Source: Clostridia bacterium
GTDB taxonomy: Bacteria > Bacillota > Clostridia > TANB77 > CAG-508
DNA: 64,000 nucleotides
Assembly: GCA_017429505.1 (NCBI GenBank)
Contig: JAFROW010000013.1
Location: forward strand, 140,370-204,369
Reading direction: 5' to 3'
A program made the translations under genes and the position numbers. The notes under the pieces are model-generated. The model was not told where the DNA came from, ran no database searches, and was given only the letters and a program-made list of their open reading frames with translations. Each line of letters opens with the position of its first letter. Positions within the stretch are counted from its first letter, which is position 1. Of this stretch, positions 52,915 to 62,837 are shown piece by piece.

Positions 52915-55296
52915 TTAATATTTTTTTCGCATATTATTTAATGTATTGTTAACACTATTTGAAAAACCGCTTGTATATCCGTTAGAATAATTATAACTGC
53001 TTGTAATTTTTTCCTTACCTCTTTTAGCTGGTAAAAGTGGATAAATTATATTTGAAAGTTTATTTAATAAATTTTGAAAGTCTTTTGGATATTTGTTAAC
53101 AGTGATATTACAATCTGCTAAACCTTCCAAATATCTTGCATAAACATCTGTATCAAAAGGTATTTCTATTGGTACAATAGCGTTTCTATCAAATAATTCT
53201 GTCATCATAGACATTTCAGGATTGTTATATCTAGACATTCCTCCAACTATCTGTTTAGCAGTTATACCTTTTAGTCTTAATGCTTTGTTCATTATTATCT
53301 TTATTTTATGTTGTTCTAAAACATCTCTATTTTTTAATTCTTTCAAAAATGCTGTAAGTGGTTGTATTGTAAGAACATCCATACTTTGTACTAAAAATAT
53401 TTCCTGTGCATTTGCGAAATAATCTATAGGAGTAGAAAAATCGCAATCAATTAATGTTGCAGAATAATTCTTTGCTAGATTTTCTAAAATAGGTCCCACA
53501 TCATTTATTTTTGTACTATCTTGACCTGGTATTTCTACATATACTGATAAATTTTTAGATACTTTCATTCCACCAGATACGCCTTGAACAAGATTTTCTA
53601 AACAATTTGCTGCTGCATTTCTTAAAGTGTCATCATTATTGTTGTAAATATAGTATGAATTCTTATTTTGAGTAGCATCTAAAATAGCTGTATTTATTCC
53701 GTTTTCTGATAATATTTTAGCAATATTATTTACTATAAAAGACGTTCCATTTTTGCTTGTTCCGACAAAAGCAATAACTTTTCTATCACTAGATAATAAA
53801 TTATTATAATTTGTGTAATCAAAATCATCATAACTTTGTTCATAACTTTGAATTTCCATTTTTTCAATATTATTATCTAATAAATTAAAAGTCTTATTTC
53901 TATCATTATCATAGTTATAATCAAATTCGTTTTCTTCGTCTACATATTCTTTTTGATTATTATTAAGTTTTTCATTATCAAATATTCCTTGTTCTAATTC
54001 ATCAAAATTGTCTCTATCTGATTCTTTTGTAAAATTGTTATCTAAATAATTTGATGAATAATTTTCTTCATCCTCATCTTCTTCGTCTTCTAGATCATTA
54101 AAATCTATTCCTGGTAAAACATCATCACTTATAGGTTCAGGTCTTAAAAGACTCTCATCTATAGGCTCATATTTATTTTCAAATTCTGGTGTTTCTGTTT
54201 CTTCGTCTATACCAGGTAATACATTTTCAAAATCATCTGTTTTTTCTATCTCTTCACTTTCTACAGCTTTAGGTGGTCTACCTCTCCTTTTTTTTGTTGA
54301 ATCTTCTTCAACGTCAGTTCTCTTTGATGGTCTTCCTCTCTTTTTAGAATTTTGAGTTAGTTCTTGAACATCTTCTTCATCATCGTCATCTTCTTCATCT
54401 ATGTCTGTATCTTCAAGTTTTATGTTTTTTAATGCCATTGGACTTTTTATTGTAATTTTTTTAATTAAGTTTTTATCTATAGCTGATGGAACTACAATTT
54501 GCTTTTGAGCATTTCTTTGTTTTGTATCTAATAGTACTTCACTTGTTGGTTCTTCTGTTATATTATTTCGAATTTTAGATGTTTTAGACCTTCCACCAGA
54601 TGCATTAGGTACATATTTTTGATATGTTGGTGAAACTTCTTGTAATATTTTCTTAACATTTTGTGGCAAAATTGCTATTATAATTTTCATTTGATTATCA
54701 TTATATTGAGATGCTATTTTATTGAAAGCTTCATCATATTTGTTTTCATTCTTTCCTAATTTTTTGAAATAACTCAATATGTGTTGCATTTCTTCTTCGC
54801 TAACATCATTTTCGTCTGCTGGATCATAATCTACAGCCTTAGAATCTATTTTGTAATAGGTTTTTGCTTCTTTTTTAGAACGTGGAGAATTAATTAGTCT
54901 GCATACTTCGTCTGTACTTCTATCTGTTCCAATTATTGCATTATAAATTCCAATTCCAAATAATTTAACTAAAGCATCTTCTCCTTTTGTTCTTCTTTCT
55001 GTACAAATTAAAATAATTGGAATTTCTTTTCCTTTTGAATTAGAAGCTTCGTCTGTTATATTGTCTAATTTATTAAATATAAATTTATCTTTTTCTTCAT
55101 AGCTTGTACTTGTAAATTCCTCTAATTCCTCGTCAATAATTATTCTATCGTAAGTTTTGTCTCTTTGTAATTCTTTTATAATTGCATTATAATAATACAC
55201 ATTTTTGTAAGAAATTATTTCTTTATATTCTCTTTGATATTTTTTTACTATAGATAAAGAAACCTTCTCATCATGTACTGCAAATAAAACTTTCAT
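52915..55296 (-). CDS. TadZ/CpaE-like P-loop protein with receiver-like domain and AT-hooks
   Basis: 793 residues. Residues 1-140 look like a pseudo-receiver domain (MKVLFAVHDEKVSLSIVKKY). A long acidic, low-complexity region follows (about 240-500), with two AT-hook motifs KKRGRPSK (318-325) and RRGRPPK (337-343). Residues 504-793 form a MinD/ParA-type ATPase related to TadZ/CpaE; the P-loop GTSKNGTSF (512-520) deviates from KGGxGKT. Such proteins position membrane machines. The AT-hooks suggest binding to AT-rich DNA. Encoded with a small membrane protein and a GGDEF-like protein. Confidence 0.7.
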   Translation of the reverse strand: MKVLFAVHDEKVSLSIVKKYQREYKEIISYKNVYYYNAIIKELQRDKTYDRIIIDEELEEFTSTSYEEKDKFIFNKLDNITDEASNSKGKEIPIILICTERRTKGEDALVKLFGIGIYNAIIGTDRSTDEVCRLINSPRSKKEAKTYYKIDSKAVDYDPADENDVSEEEMQHILSYFKKLGKNENKYDEAFNKIASQYNDNQMKIIIAILPQNVKKILQEVSPTYQKYVPNASGGRSKTSKIRNNITEEPTSEVLLDTKQRNAQKQIVVPSAIDKNLIKKITIKSPMALKNIKLEDTDIDEEDDDDEEDVQELTQNSKKRGRPSKRTDVEEDSTKKRRGRPPKAVESEEIEKTDDFENVLPGIDEETETPEFENKYEPIDESLLRPEPISDDVLPGIDFNDLEDEEDEDEENYSSNYLDNNFTKESDRDNFDELEQGIFDNEKLNNNQKEYVDEENEFDYNYDNDRNKTFNLLDNNIEKMEIQSYEQSYDDFDYTNYNNLLSSDRKVIAFVGTSKNGTSFIVNNIAKILSENGINTAILDATQNKNSYYIYNNNDDTLRNAAANCLENLVQGVSGGMKVSKNLSVYVEIPGQDSTKINDVGPILENLAKNYSATLIDCDFSTPIDYFANAQEIFLVQSMDVLTIQPLTAFLKELKNRDVLEQHKIKIIMNKALRLKGITAKQIVGGMSRYNNPEMSMMTELFDRNAIVPIEIPFDTDVYARYLEGLADCNITVNKYPKDFQNLLNKLSNIIYPLLPAKRGKEKITSSYNYSNGYTSGFSNSVNNTLNNMRKKY

Positions 55297-55302
55297 TTGT
55301 TA

Positions 55303-55728
55303 TTACTCCCTTCCTATTTTTACCACTAACGCAAATACTAATGGTAATACTTGGCATATTATAGTCAATGTTACAATTGCTACAATCATTCCTAAACCTT
55401 TTTCTGCATTTTCTAAATGTCTTGAACCAAGAACCACTTTATATATTACACTAATTATAATACCTAAAAAGCAAAATGGAATACTATAAACCTGAACAAC
55501 ATGCAAAATATACGCAGTTAGCCCATAACTATCTGATCCATATTTTTGTTTATAATCTTCTAATGATTTTGCTTGATCTGCTTTTAGTTTAAGTAAATTT
55601 CCATTAGCACTAGTTACCTCATCTATTATACCATTATCACTTTCAGCATATACATTTGTGGCAAATATATTAATTGCTAAATTTGCTAAAAATAAAACTA
55701 CAAAAAATATTGTTAATGCTTTTTTCAT
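55303..55728 (-). CDS. Small membrane protein, VirB2/TrbC-like
   Basis: 141 residues: cleavable signal (NVYA) then two membrane helices (about 70-95 and 110-135). The layout resembles VirB2/TrbC pilins or other small two-helix secretion proteins, but no motif settles it. It starts the three-gene cluster and follows a GGAGG site. Confidence 0.55.
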   Translation of the reverse strand: MKKALTIFFVVLFLANLAINIFATNVYAESDNGIIDEVTSANGNLLKLKADQAKSLEDYKQKYGSDSYGLTAYILHVVQVYSIPFCFLGIIISVIYKVVLGSRHLENAEKGLGMIVAIVTLTIICQVLPLVFALVVKIGRE

Positions 55729-55805
55729 TAAAAATTCCTCCTATTTTTATTTGTATTTTTGTTTCTACTTTTTCACACATATATCATACAATATAATTAA
55801 AAAAA

Positions 55806-55851
55806 TAGCAAGGATTATTTAAAAATTTTTTTATTTTTTTAATCCTTGCAT
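55806..55851 (-). terminator. Terminator of the glucosaminidase gene
   Basis: AGCAAGGATT / AATCCTTGC stem, long A/T loop, immediately after the gene's stop. Confidence 0.8.
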
Positions 55852-55868
55852 AATTATTAAAATATATA

Positions 55869-56954
55869 TTATTTTATTTTACTATATAAGTATTGCATGT
55901 GTGTATAAACTCCGTTAGCCCAATTTTTATCTGTAGCATATCTTTTGTTTACAGAAGACAATGTATTTCCACTATAATATTTACCATTTGCAGTTTGTCC
56001 ATCATAAATTATAGTTCCTTTAGGATTTAAATAAAATTTTACAAAAACTCTTGAAACTAAGTCTATTGCCTCTGCATAATCATCAAATGTATATGCTCCA
56101 TTGTATGGATTTGAATCATAAGCTCCATATCCAAATAAATTGTTTTTGTTTAAAGCAATTTTTGAAGTTCCCCATGCGCTTTCGTGAATTCCTACTGCTG
56201 CAACGAACATGCCATTTATGTTATATTGTTTTTCTATGTAATAAAAATATTTTGCATTTTTTTCAAATATTTTATTTTTGTCTTTTGTATCTGTAAGAGC
56301 TTTTGTAAATTGTTCCAATGTAAATCCGCTTGGTTTATTTAATGCCATATTAAAATCCAAAGATCCTGAAGTTATTCCTTCTTGTACTTTAGGTTTTGGT
56401 TTTGGCTTGACTTTTGTTCCAATATCTATAACCTTATTAATTGAAGATTTGACAACAACTGCTGAAACTTGTTCTTCTTTTATGAGTTTACCATTTCTAT
56501 CAAAAACTTTTTTTGTTGTAATTGCCTGCACTCCATTTCTTCCTTCTTGAGCAATTTCAGTTATACCTATGTATATGTTATCATTATTTCTGTATTTTGT
56601 TATATATTCAAGCTCTTCTTGGTGTACATAGATTTCTTCTCTATATCCACTACTTTGTGTGTTTTTTTCGATTATTTCATCAAGATTTATTTTTTCGGCA
56701 TTGCTTATTTTTAAGTTTTTATTAGTAATTTCGTCTGTTACTTCTGCTTGAGTAAATATTTGAATTGCTGTTTCATTTTGATTAATTGACTCTCTTGTTA
56801 GTTCGTTTTCTTGATTAATTGTTATGTTTTCAATATCTTCATATGCATAAGTTACTTTTTCTGCTTTTTGTATATAAATTAACATTACAATTATTGCAAT
56901 TAGTGACAAAATTACTAAAAAAATTTTTATTATATTCTTTTCTTTAGATTTCAT
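55869..56954 (-). CDS. G5-domain N-acetylglucosaminidase (LytG/Bax type)
   Basis: 361 residues: membrane helix (10-28), G5 domain (about 95-185), then a glucosaminidase domain: FVAAVGIHESAWGTSKIALN (catalytic Glu) and NNLFGYGAYD. Cleaves peptidoglycan sugar chains outside the membrane. G5 domains bind glycans and are typical of Firmicute cell-wall enzymes. It is separated from the TadZ-like cluster by its terminator. Confidence 0.88.
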   Translation of the reverse strand: MKSKEKNIIKIFLVILSLIAIIVMLIYIQKAEKVTYAYEDIENITINQENELTRESINQNETAIQIFTQAEVTDEITNKNLKISNAEKINLDEIIEKNTQSSGYREEIYVHQEELEYITKYRNNDNIYIGITEIAQEGRNGVQAITTKKVFDRNGKLIKEEQVSAVVVKSSINKVIDIGTKVKPKPKPKVQEGITSGSLDFNMALNKPSGFTLEQFTKALTDTKDKNKIFEKNAKYFYYIEKQYNINGMFVAAVGIHESAWGTSKIALNKNNLFGYGAYDSNPYNGAYTFDDYAEAIDLVSRVFVKFYLNPKGTIIYDGQTANGKYYSGNTLSSVNKRYATDKNWANGVYTHMQYLYSKIK

Positions 56955-57450
56955 TTCTTTCCTTTCCTTATATCGTTTTTTCTTTTTTATATGTTTATAT
57001 GTTCTATTTATATATTTAGTTTTAAATTCATCTTCTTTTTGTCTAAAACAATTCTAGTATTTTTGACGATTTTTGTCAAGGGATTTTTTTGGCAAATTAT
57101 AATTACTGTATGTTAACTTGGTATATATTATATTTTCTCAAAATTTGTAAAGCAATTTTAAGACTAAATCTGTTGTTTGATATAGACCTAAATTGTATTT
57201 ATATAACACTTGAAAATAAAAAATAAGCTATTTTATTTGTTATTCTCTTTTCTTTTGGCTAAAAATCCTGTGAAAATGTAATATAATAAATCCTCATATT
57301 ACTATCAAAAATAGGGGTGTATAGAAATTTTTTTAAAATAATATTATTAACCGAATTATTTTCATAATTTATAAAATTATTAAAAAACTAATTTTTTCAC
57401 TTCGAGTTGCATAACTACTTTAGAATTTTCATAGGGTTTCCTATTATAGT
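56955..57450. other. About 500-bp AT-rich gap
   Basis: No ORF, tRNA or hairpin other than the one at 57451. It must hold the promoter of the glucosaminidase gene. The cluster of A+T runs is not unusual here. Confidence 0.4.
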
Positions 57451-57490
57451 AAAATAACAGAAATCCTTTATTAGAATTCCTGCTATTTTT
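57451..57490. terminator. Terminator of the cyclophilin gene
   Basis: AAAATAaCAGaAAT / ATTcCTGcTATTTTT stem; minus-strand T run. Same family of stem as at 31747 and 63764. Confidence 0.7.
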
Positions 57491-57560
57491 CATTTATTCG
57501 TTTTAATTACTTTTTCTTAAAAATTAAACTTGTAATTTCACTTCATTTAACATAGCTTAA

Positions 57561-58358
57561 TTAATTAGACAATCCATATTGACTATATAACCAATTCATA
57601 TAATTAAATGGTGTCATAGTTTCTGGCATTCCATAATCTATTCCAAAAGTATCTACAGTAACTGATTTTATTTTTACATCTTTTGTTGGTACAGATTCTT
57701 CTGTGTTTCCTGTTTCTTCGCTATTATCTGCTTTTTTAACTTTTACTTCTGAAATTTTCTTTACTATATCCATTCCTTCAATTACTTTACCAAATCCTGC
57801 ATAATATCCACTTAAATTTGTATGTTTGTCAGATGTCATTATAAAAAATTGAGTTCCTGCAGAATTGTAAGATTCTTCAGCAAGTGTTGGAGAATATGCT
57901 GTATAATCTGCACGAGCCATTGCAACTGTTCCTTCTGTAAGGTTTAAATCATTTTTACCAAAATTATTTGCTTTCATTTCACCTTTTATCGAATACTCTG
58001 TTTCATCATCATTTTGATTTAAATCTTTTAATTTAGCACTTCCTGTTCCATCTCCATTAGAGTCTCCACCTTGAATCATAAAGTCTTTTACCACTCTATG
58101 AAACTTAAGTCCATTATAAAATCCATTATTTGCAAGTTTTACAAAGTTTGCTACAGTATTTGGAGCCTTGCTTGGATATAGTTCCATTTTTATTGTTCCA
58201 TAATCTTCTACTTCCATTGTAACTATTGGGTTTTGCACCTTAGTTGTAGCTTTTTTTACATATCCTGCACATAAAATAGCAAGTATTGCAATTAATGCAA
58301 TAATTACTATTATCATCATTATTTTCTTTAAAGTTTCGTTACTTTTTGTTTCTTCCAT
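57561..58358 (-). CDS. Membrane-anchored cyclophilin peptidyl-prolyl isomerase
   Basis: 265 residues: membrane helix (12-32), then a cyclophilin domain with FHRVVKDFMIQGGDSNGDGTG and the later AGTQFFIMTSD. The FxxxxFxxQ/FFI motifs of the active site are kept. It folds exported proteins. Its upstream region has a tandem 24-bp repeat. Confidence 0.93.
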   Translation of the reverse strand: MEETKSNETLKKIMMIIVIIALIAILAILCAGYVKKATTKVQNPIVTMEVEDYGTIKMELYPSKAPNTVANFVKLANNGFYNGLKFHRVVKDFMIQGGDSNGDGTGSAKLKDLNQNDDETEYSIKGEMKANNFGKNDLNLTEGTVAMARADYTAYSPTLAEESYNSAGTQFFIMTSDKHTNLSGYYAGFGKVIEGMDIVKKISEVKVKKADNSEETGNTEESVPTKDVKIKSVTVDTFGIDYGMPETMTPFNYMNWLYSQYGLSN

Positions 58359-58381
58359 TTTTAAATCAATCCTCTCTTAAG

Positions 58382-58478
58382 TTACTTTTTGGGACGGAGG
58401 GAAAAAACACTCTGCACTTTTAAAACCTTTTGTCCCTTTTTTGAACTCTCTTTTTGAGACGTAGGAAAAAAACACCTT
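58382..58478 (-). repeat. Tandem repeat upstream of the cyclophilin gene
   Basis: TTTTTGGGACGGAGGGAAAA followed by AACAC (58386-58410) and TTTTTGAGACGTAGGAAAA followed by AAACAC (58453-58477): 21 of 25 bases match. The reverse strand contains GTGTTTTTTCCCTCCGTCCC. The gap contains CTTTTGTCCC, which can pair with GGGACGGAGG, so this may be a leader structure. Confidence 0.55.
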
Positions 58479-58550
58479 CGTCAAACAATAATATCTTACA
58501 CTAATTTTGTTTTAGTGTCAAGAAAAATTTTTAAATTTTTCAAACATAAA

Positions 58551-58595
58551 GTTGCAATTTACTAATTTTTTTACTCAAATTGAGTAAATTGCAAC
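58551..58595 (-). terminator. Terminator of hydA
   Basis: GTTGCAATTTACT / AGTAAATTGCAAC: perfect 13-bp stem, 19-base loop, then A/T-rich sequence, 11 bp after the hydA stop. Confidence 0.85.
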
Positions 58596-58605
58596 ATTTA
58601 ATATA

Positions 58606-60351
58606 CTACAAATACTTCTCCCTTTTTGCATATTCTGTATGTAAGAGTTCATGTGCTTTATGACTATTTGGCTCTCCTAAAAAATCCTTATAAATCACTT
58701 GAAGTACAGGATTTTGATGTGATTTTCTTATTGTAGATTTTTCATCAATTGTGTATAATGCGTCTGCTCTAAGTTTTCTTACATCATATTTTCTTCTAGT
58801 TTTTGATGATTTAATTGGTTGACCTCCACCCATTATACATCCTCCTGGGCATGCCATAACTTCTATAAAATCTGCTTCTGCAGTTCCTGCTTTAACCATT
58901 TCCATAACTTTTCTTGCATTACCAAGTCCACTTGTTACTATAATTCTTATATCTTTTCCATTTACATTTACTATTGCTCTTTTTATTCCTTTTTCTCCAC
59001 GAACATCTTCAAATTTTATTTCCTCTAAATCTTTTCCTGTTAATAAATCTTGAGCAGTTCTCAAAGCTGCTTCCATAACTCCACCTGTTGTTCCAAATAT
59101 TGCTGCAGCTCCTGTTGCTTCTCCCATTGGATTATCAAACTCTGAATCTTTTAAGTCTTCAAAATCAATATTGGCTTGTCTTATCATTTTTGCAAGTTCA
59201 CGAGTTGTAATTACTGCGTCAACATTATATAAATCTTCATTTTTCATTTCAGGTCTTTGTCTTTCAAACTTTTTAGCGACACATGGCATTACAGATACAA
59301 CATAAATATTTTTAGGGTCTATATTATTTTTCTCTGCATAATATGTTTTTAAAATTGCTCCAAACATTTCATGTGGAGATTTACAACTTGATACATTTGC
59401 TAAATATTCTGGATATTCCATTTCTATAAATCTAATCCATGCAGGACAACAAGAAGTAAGCATAGGTAAAGGCTTTTTCTTGTTAGCTTTTACAACTCTA
59501 TTAATAAATTCTGAAGCTTCTTCCATTATTGTAAAATCTGCTCCTGTGTTTGTATCAAATACTTTATTAAATCCCAATCTTTTAAGTGCTGTAACCATTT
59601 TTCCTTGTATGTTTGTACCTATTGGCATTCCAAATTCTTCTCCTAATGCAACTCTTACTGCAGGAGCTGTTTGAACTAATACAACTGCATTTTTATCTTT
59701 TAATTTTTCCCACACTTCATCAATATTTTCTTTTTCATGTAAAGCTGCTGTTGGGCAATTTTGAATACATTGGCCACAAAATGTACAATTTACATTAGCT
59801 AAAGATTTATTTCCTACAGTAGAAATACTTGAGTCAAATCCTCTATTTACACATTCAATCGCACCTATCTCTTGCACTTTTTGACATGTACTTGTACATC
59901 TTCTACAAAGTACACATTTAGCAGTATTTCTTACAATTGAAGTAGATTTATCATCTACTTGTTTATTATTAATTGCTCCTTCGAATTCCACATCTGTTAT
60001 TCCAAATTTTTTAGCTAAATCTTGTAATTCGCAATTTTCATTTCTAATACAGCTCAAGCATTTTTTCTCATGTGCTGAAAGAATTAATTCTAGCACATTT
60101 CTTCTTGCTTCATTTACTTCATTTGTATTTGTTCTAATAACCATTCCATCTGTAACCTTTTGCATACATGAAGGCACAAACCCTCTTGCTCCTTCAACTT
60201 CTACAAGGCACATTCTACAATCTCCAACTTCGTTTATATCTTTTAAGAAACATAGTGTAGGAATATCTATTCCAACTGTTCTTGCAGCTTCAAGAACAGT
60301 CATATTTTCAGGCACTTGAGTTTCTATTCCATCTATTGTAATTTTAATCAT
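58606..60351 (-). CDS. hydA: [FeFe] hydrogenase catalytic subunit HydA
   Basis: 581 residues. An N-terminal [2Fe-2S] domain (CLVEVEGARGFVPSC), a His-Cys3 [4Fe-4S] region, a 2x[4Fe-4S] ferredoxin domain (CVLCRRC, CTFCGQCIQNCP), then the H-cluster domain with its three motifs: TSCCPAW, MPCVAKKFE, and MACPGGCIMGGGQP. It reversibly reduces protons to H2. With HydB and HydC it forms the NADH- and ferredoxin-dependent bifurcating hydrogenase common in clostridia. It is the last gene of the operon, separated from hydB by a small unrelated gene. Confidence 0.96.
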   Translation of the reverse strand: MIKITIDGIETQVPENMTVLEAARTVGIDIPTLCFLKDINEVGDCRMCLVEVEGARGFVPSCMQKVTDGMVIRTNTNEVNEARRNVLELILSAHEKKCLSCIRNENCELQDLAKKFGITDVEFEGAINNKQVDDKSTSIVRNTAKCVLCRRCTSTCQKVQEIGAIECVNRGFDSSISTVGNKSLANVNCTFCGQCIQNCPTAALHEKENIDEVWEKLKDKNAVVLVQTAPAVRVALGEEFGMPIGTNIQGKMVTALKRLGFNKVFDTNTGADFTIMEEASEFINRVVKANKKKPLPMLTSCCPAWIRFIEMEYPEYLANVSSCKSPHEMFGAILKTYYAEKNNIDPKNIYVVSVMPCVAKKFERQRPEMKNEDLYNVDAVITTRELAKMIRQANIDFEDLKDSEFDNPMGEATGAAAIFGTTGGVMEAALRTAQDLLTGKDLEEIKFEDVRGEKGIKRAIVNVNGKDIRIIVTSGLGNARKVMEMVKAGTAEADFIEVMACPGGCIMGGGQPIKSSKTRRKYDVRKLRADALYTIDEKSTIRKSHQNPVLQVIYKDFLGEPNSHKAHELLHTEYAKREKYL

Positions 60352-60412
60352 TATTTTTCCTCCATTATATATTTAGGTTTTTAAAGGGAAATTTACCTAT
60401 AACCCTTTTAAA

Positions 60413-60781
60413 TCATTTTTCTTTATTAATTATTAATTTAACTACATTCACCATCTCATCCAAATCATTATATTCATAAAAATTATTAGTGACTGACTTT
60501 AAAGATCCACTTACCTTTTTTCCTTTTTTATAAATACAATATATTTTTTTGTTATCATCAAAAGCCCACCCTAGCTCTATTCCTAATCCTGTGGCTGTAT
60601 CACTACATTCTGCTATAAATACATCTATTGTTTTGTAAAATTCTCGAGAATTAGAAGAAAACTCATCTTTTTCATGTGGCAATATTAGCTCATGGTTGTT
60701 AAAAAAGTTGTCTTTTCTAAGTGGTTCATATAGTTCATTTTTATAATCAATTTTCTTTGAGTGACCAATATAGATTCTCAT
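60413..60781 (-). CDS. Nucleoside 2-deoxyribosyltransferase-like gene within the hyd operon
   Basis: 122 residues; starts MRIYIGHSKKIDYKNELYEP, then FIAECSDTATGLGIELGWA, matching the small deoxyribosyltransferase-like fold (Glu of GIELG as possible nucleophile). The site is unusual because hydB and hydA are normally adjacent. It has its own good ribosome site (CGGAGGAAAT). Related to the gene at 49.3 kb. No known link to hydrogenase. Confidence 0.7.
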   Translation of the reverse strand: MRIYIGHSKKIDYKNELYEPLRKDNFFNNHELILPHEKDEFSSNSREFYKTIDVFIAECSDTATGLGIELGWAFDDNKKIYCIYKKGKKVSGSLKSVTNNFYEYNDLDEMVNVVKLIINKEK

Positions 60782-60854
60782 ATTTCCTCCGTTTTAATTG
60801 GGAATATTTCTTTTTATTGAGGTTCCTTTTTTCCTCCATCCCAAAAATGAACCT

Positions 60855-62714
60855 TTATTTTATAGCTTTAAATGGGCACTTAGCAATACATGTACCACAC
60901 TTAATGCATTTCTCTTGGTTTATCTTTCTTTTTGTTCCAGGTCCTTCTCCTTCTATTGCTCCAACAGGGCAACTCTTTTGGCATAATCCACAGCCTTTAC
61001 ATAGTTCTGGATTAATTTCAATTTTTGCTAGTTTCTTGCATTCATTAGTACTGCATTTTTTATCTACTGCATGCTCTTCATATTCATTTCTAAAATATTT
61101 TAGAGTGCTTATTACTGGGTTTGAAGCAGTTTGTCCTAGTCCACAAACACTTGCTTTTGAGATTGTTTTTGTAAGCTCTTCTAATTTCTTAATATCTTCT
61201 AATGTTCCCTCTCCATTTGTAAGTTTTTCTAAAATTTCATACATTCTTTTTGTTCCAATTCTACATGGATTACATTTTCCACAGCTTTCATCAACAGTAA
61301 ATCCTAAATAGAATTTTGCAAGATTTACCATACATTTTGAGTCATCCATAACAATAAGTCCACCTGATCCCATCATTGAACCAATCTCTTTTAAAGATTC
61401 ATAATCTATTGGTGTATCAAGATATTCTGCAGGTATACATCCTCCTGATGGTCCACCTGTTTGTGCAGCTTTAAATTCTCTTTTATTTGGAATTCCTCCA
61501 CCAATGTCAAAAACTATCTCCCTTAAAGTTGTTCCCATAGGAACTTCTACTAATCCTATGTTATTTACATTTCCACCAAGTGCAAATACTTTTGTTCCTT
61601 TTGAGCCTTCTGTTCCAATAGAAGCATACCAATCTGCTCCATTTAAGATTATTTGTGTAATATTTGCATAAGTTTCAACATTATTTATTAGTGTTGGAGA
61701 TTCCCATAATCCGCTATTTGCAGGAAATGGAGGTTTTAATCTTGGTTGGCCACGTCTTCCTTCAATTGACTCTAAAAGAGCTGTTTCTTCTCCACAAACA
61801 AAAGCTCCTGCTCCAAGTCTAATATGTAAATCAAAACTAAAATCTGTTCCAAATATATTTTTTCCTATTATTCCTTTTTCTTTTGCTTGGTCTATTGCAA
61901 TTTGAAATCTTTTTACTGCTATTGGATATTCTGCTCTAACATAAATATATCCCTCATTTGCACCTATTGCGTAACCTGCAATCATCATAGCTTCTATAAC
62001 GCTGTGTGGATCTCCTTCTAGCACACTTCTATCCATAAATGCTCCTGGGTCACCTTCATCTGCATTACATACAACATATTTCTGTTTTCCTTCTGCCTGT
62101 TTTGTAAAAGCCCATTTTTTACCTGTAGGGAATCCTGCTCCTCCACGTCCTCTAAGTCCTGATTTTGTTATTTCTTCTATAACTTCATCAGGTGTCATTT
62201 CTTTTAAAACTTTCTCTAAGGCCAAGTATCCATCAAAAGCAATATATTCATTAATGTCTTCAGGATTTATAACTCCACAATTTTTTAATACAATTCTTTT
62301 TTGTTTTTTATAAAATTCAAGTTCATCTAACTTTTCTACAAGTTTTCCATCGATATCTTTACACAAAAGTCTTTCTACTCTTTTGTTTTCAACAATATGT
62401 GTTTGAATTATTTCTTCGCAGTCTTCTGGTTTAACATGTGCATAAAATGTGTTTTCAGGTCTTATTATTACAACTGGTCCTTTTGCACAAAGTCCAAAAC
62501 ATCCTGTTTTTATAACTCTTACATTTTCTATATTTTTTTCTTCTAAAATCTTTCTAAAATTTTCTAAAATTTTTGGCGACTTTGAAGATGTACATCCTGT
62601 TCCATGACATACCAAAATATGTTTTTCTCTTGTATCACAATTTGTGTTTATTCTTAATTCTAATTCTTTTCTCTTTTCTTCTCTAATTTTATGAATTTCT
62701 TCAATTGTATTCAT
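60855..62714 (-). CDS. hydB: Bifurcating hydrogenase NuoF-like subunit HydB
   Basis: 619 residues: an N-terminal thioredoxin-like [2Fe-2S] domain (CHGTGCTSSKSPK; CFGLCAKGP), NuoF-type FMN/NADH domain (GRGGAGFPTGKKWA, then GAGAFVCGEETALL), the SLBB and [4Fe-4S] domain (SCGKCNPCRIGT), and a C-terminal 2x[4Fe-4S] ferredoxin (CKGCGLCQKSCP; CIKCGTCIAKCP). It oxidises NADH and passes electrons on. It is 123 bp after hydC and 73 bp before the small gene. Confidence 0.96.
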   Translation of the reverse strand: MNTIEEIHKIREEKRKELELRINTNCDTREKHILVCHGTGCTSSKSPKILENFRKILEEKNIENVRVIKTGCFGLCAKGPVVIIRPENTFYAHVKPEDCEEIIQTHIVENKRVERLLCKDIDGKLVEKLDELEFYKKQKRIVLKNCGVINPEDINEYIAFDGYLALEKVLKEMTPDEVIEEITKSGLRGRGGAGFPTGKKWAFTKQAEGKQKYVVCNADEGDPGAFMDRSVLEGDPHSVIEAMMIAGYAIGANEGYIYVRAEYPIAVKRFQIAIDQAKEKGIIGKNIFGTDFSFDLHIRLGAGAFVCGEETALLESIEGRRGQPRLKPPFPANSGLWESPTLINNVETYANITQIILNGADWYASIGTEGSKGTKVFALGGNVNNIGLVEVPMGTTLREIVFDIGGGIPNKREFKAAQTGGPSGGCIPAEYLDTPIDYESLKEIGSMMGSGGLIVMDDSKCMVNLAKFYLGFTVDESCGKCNPCRIGTKRMYEILEKLTNGEGTLEDIKKLEELTKTISKASVCGLGQTASNPVISTLKYFRNEYEEHAVDKKCSTNECKKLAKIEINPELCKGCGLCQKSCPVGAIEGEGPGTKRKINQEKCIKCGTCIAKCPFKAIK

Positions 62715-62837
62715 AACGTGCTCCTTTCAAAATTTAATTTGTATATGGGTCTTTTTCTCTAGTGTCTTTTTCTGCGAAAATCTTATAGAATTTCCTCTCT
62801 AATTATCTATAAATCTAATTTTTCCTGTTAATTTTAA

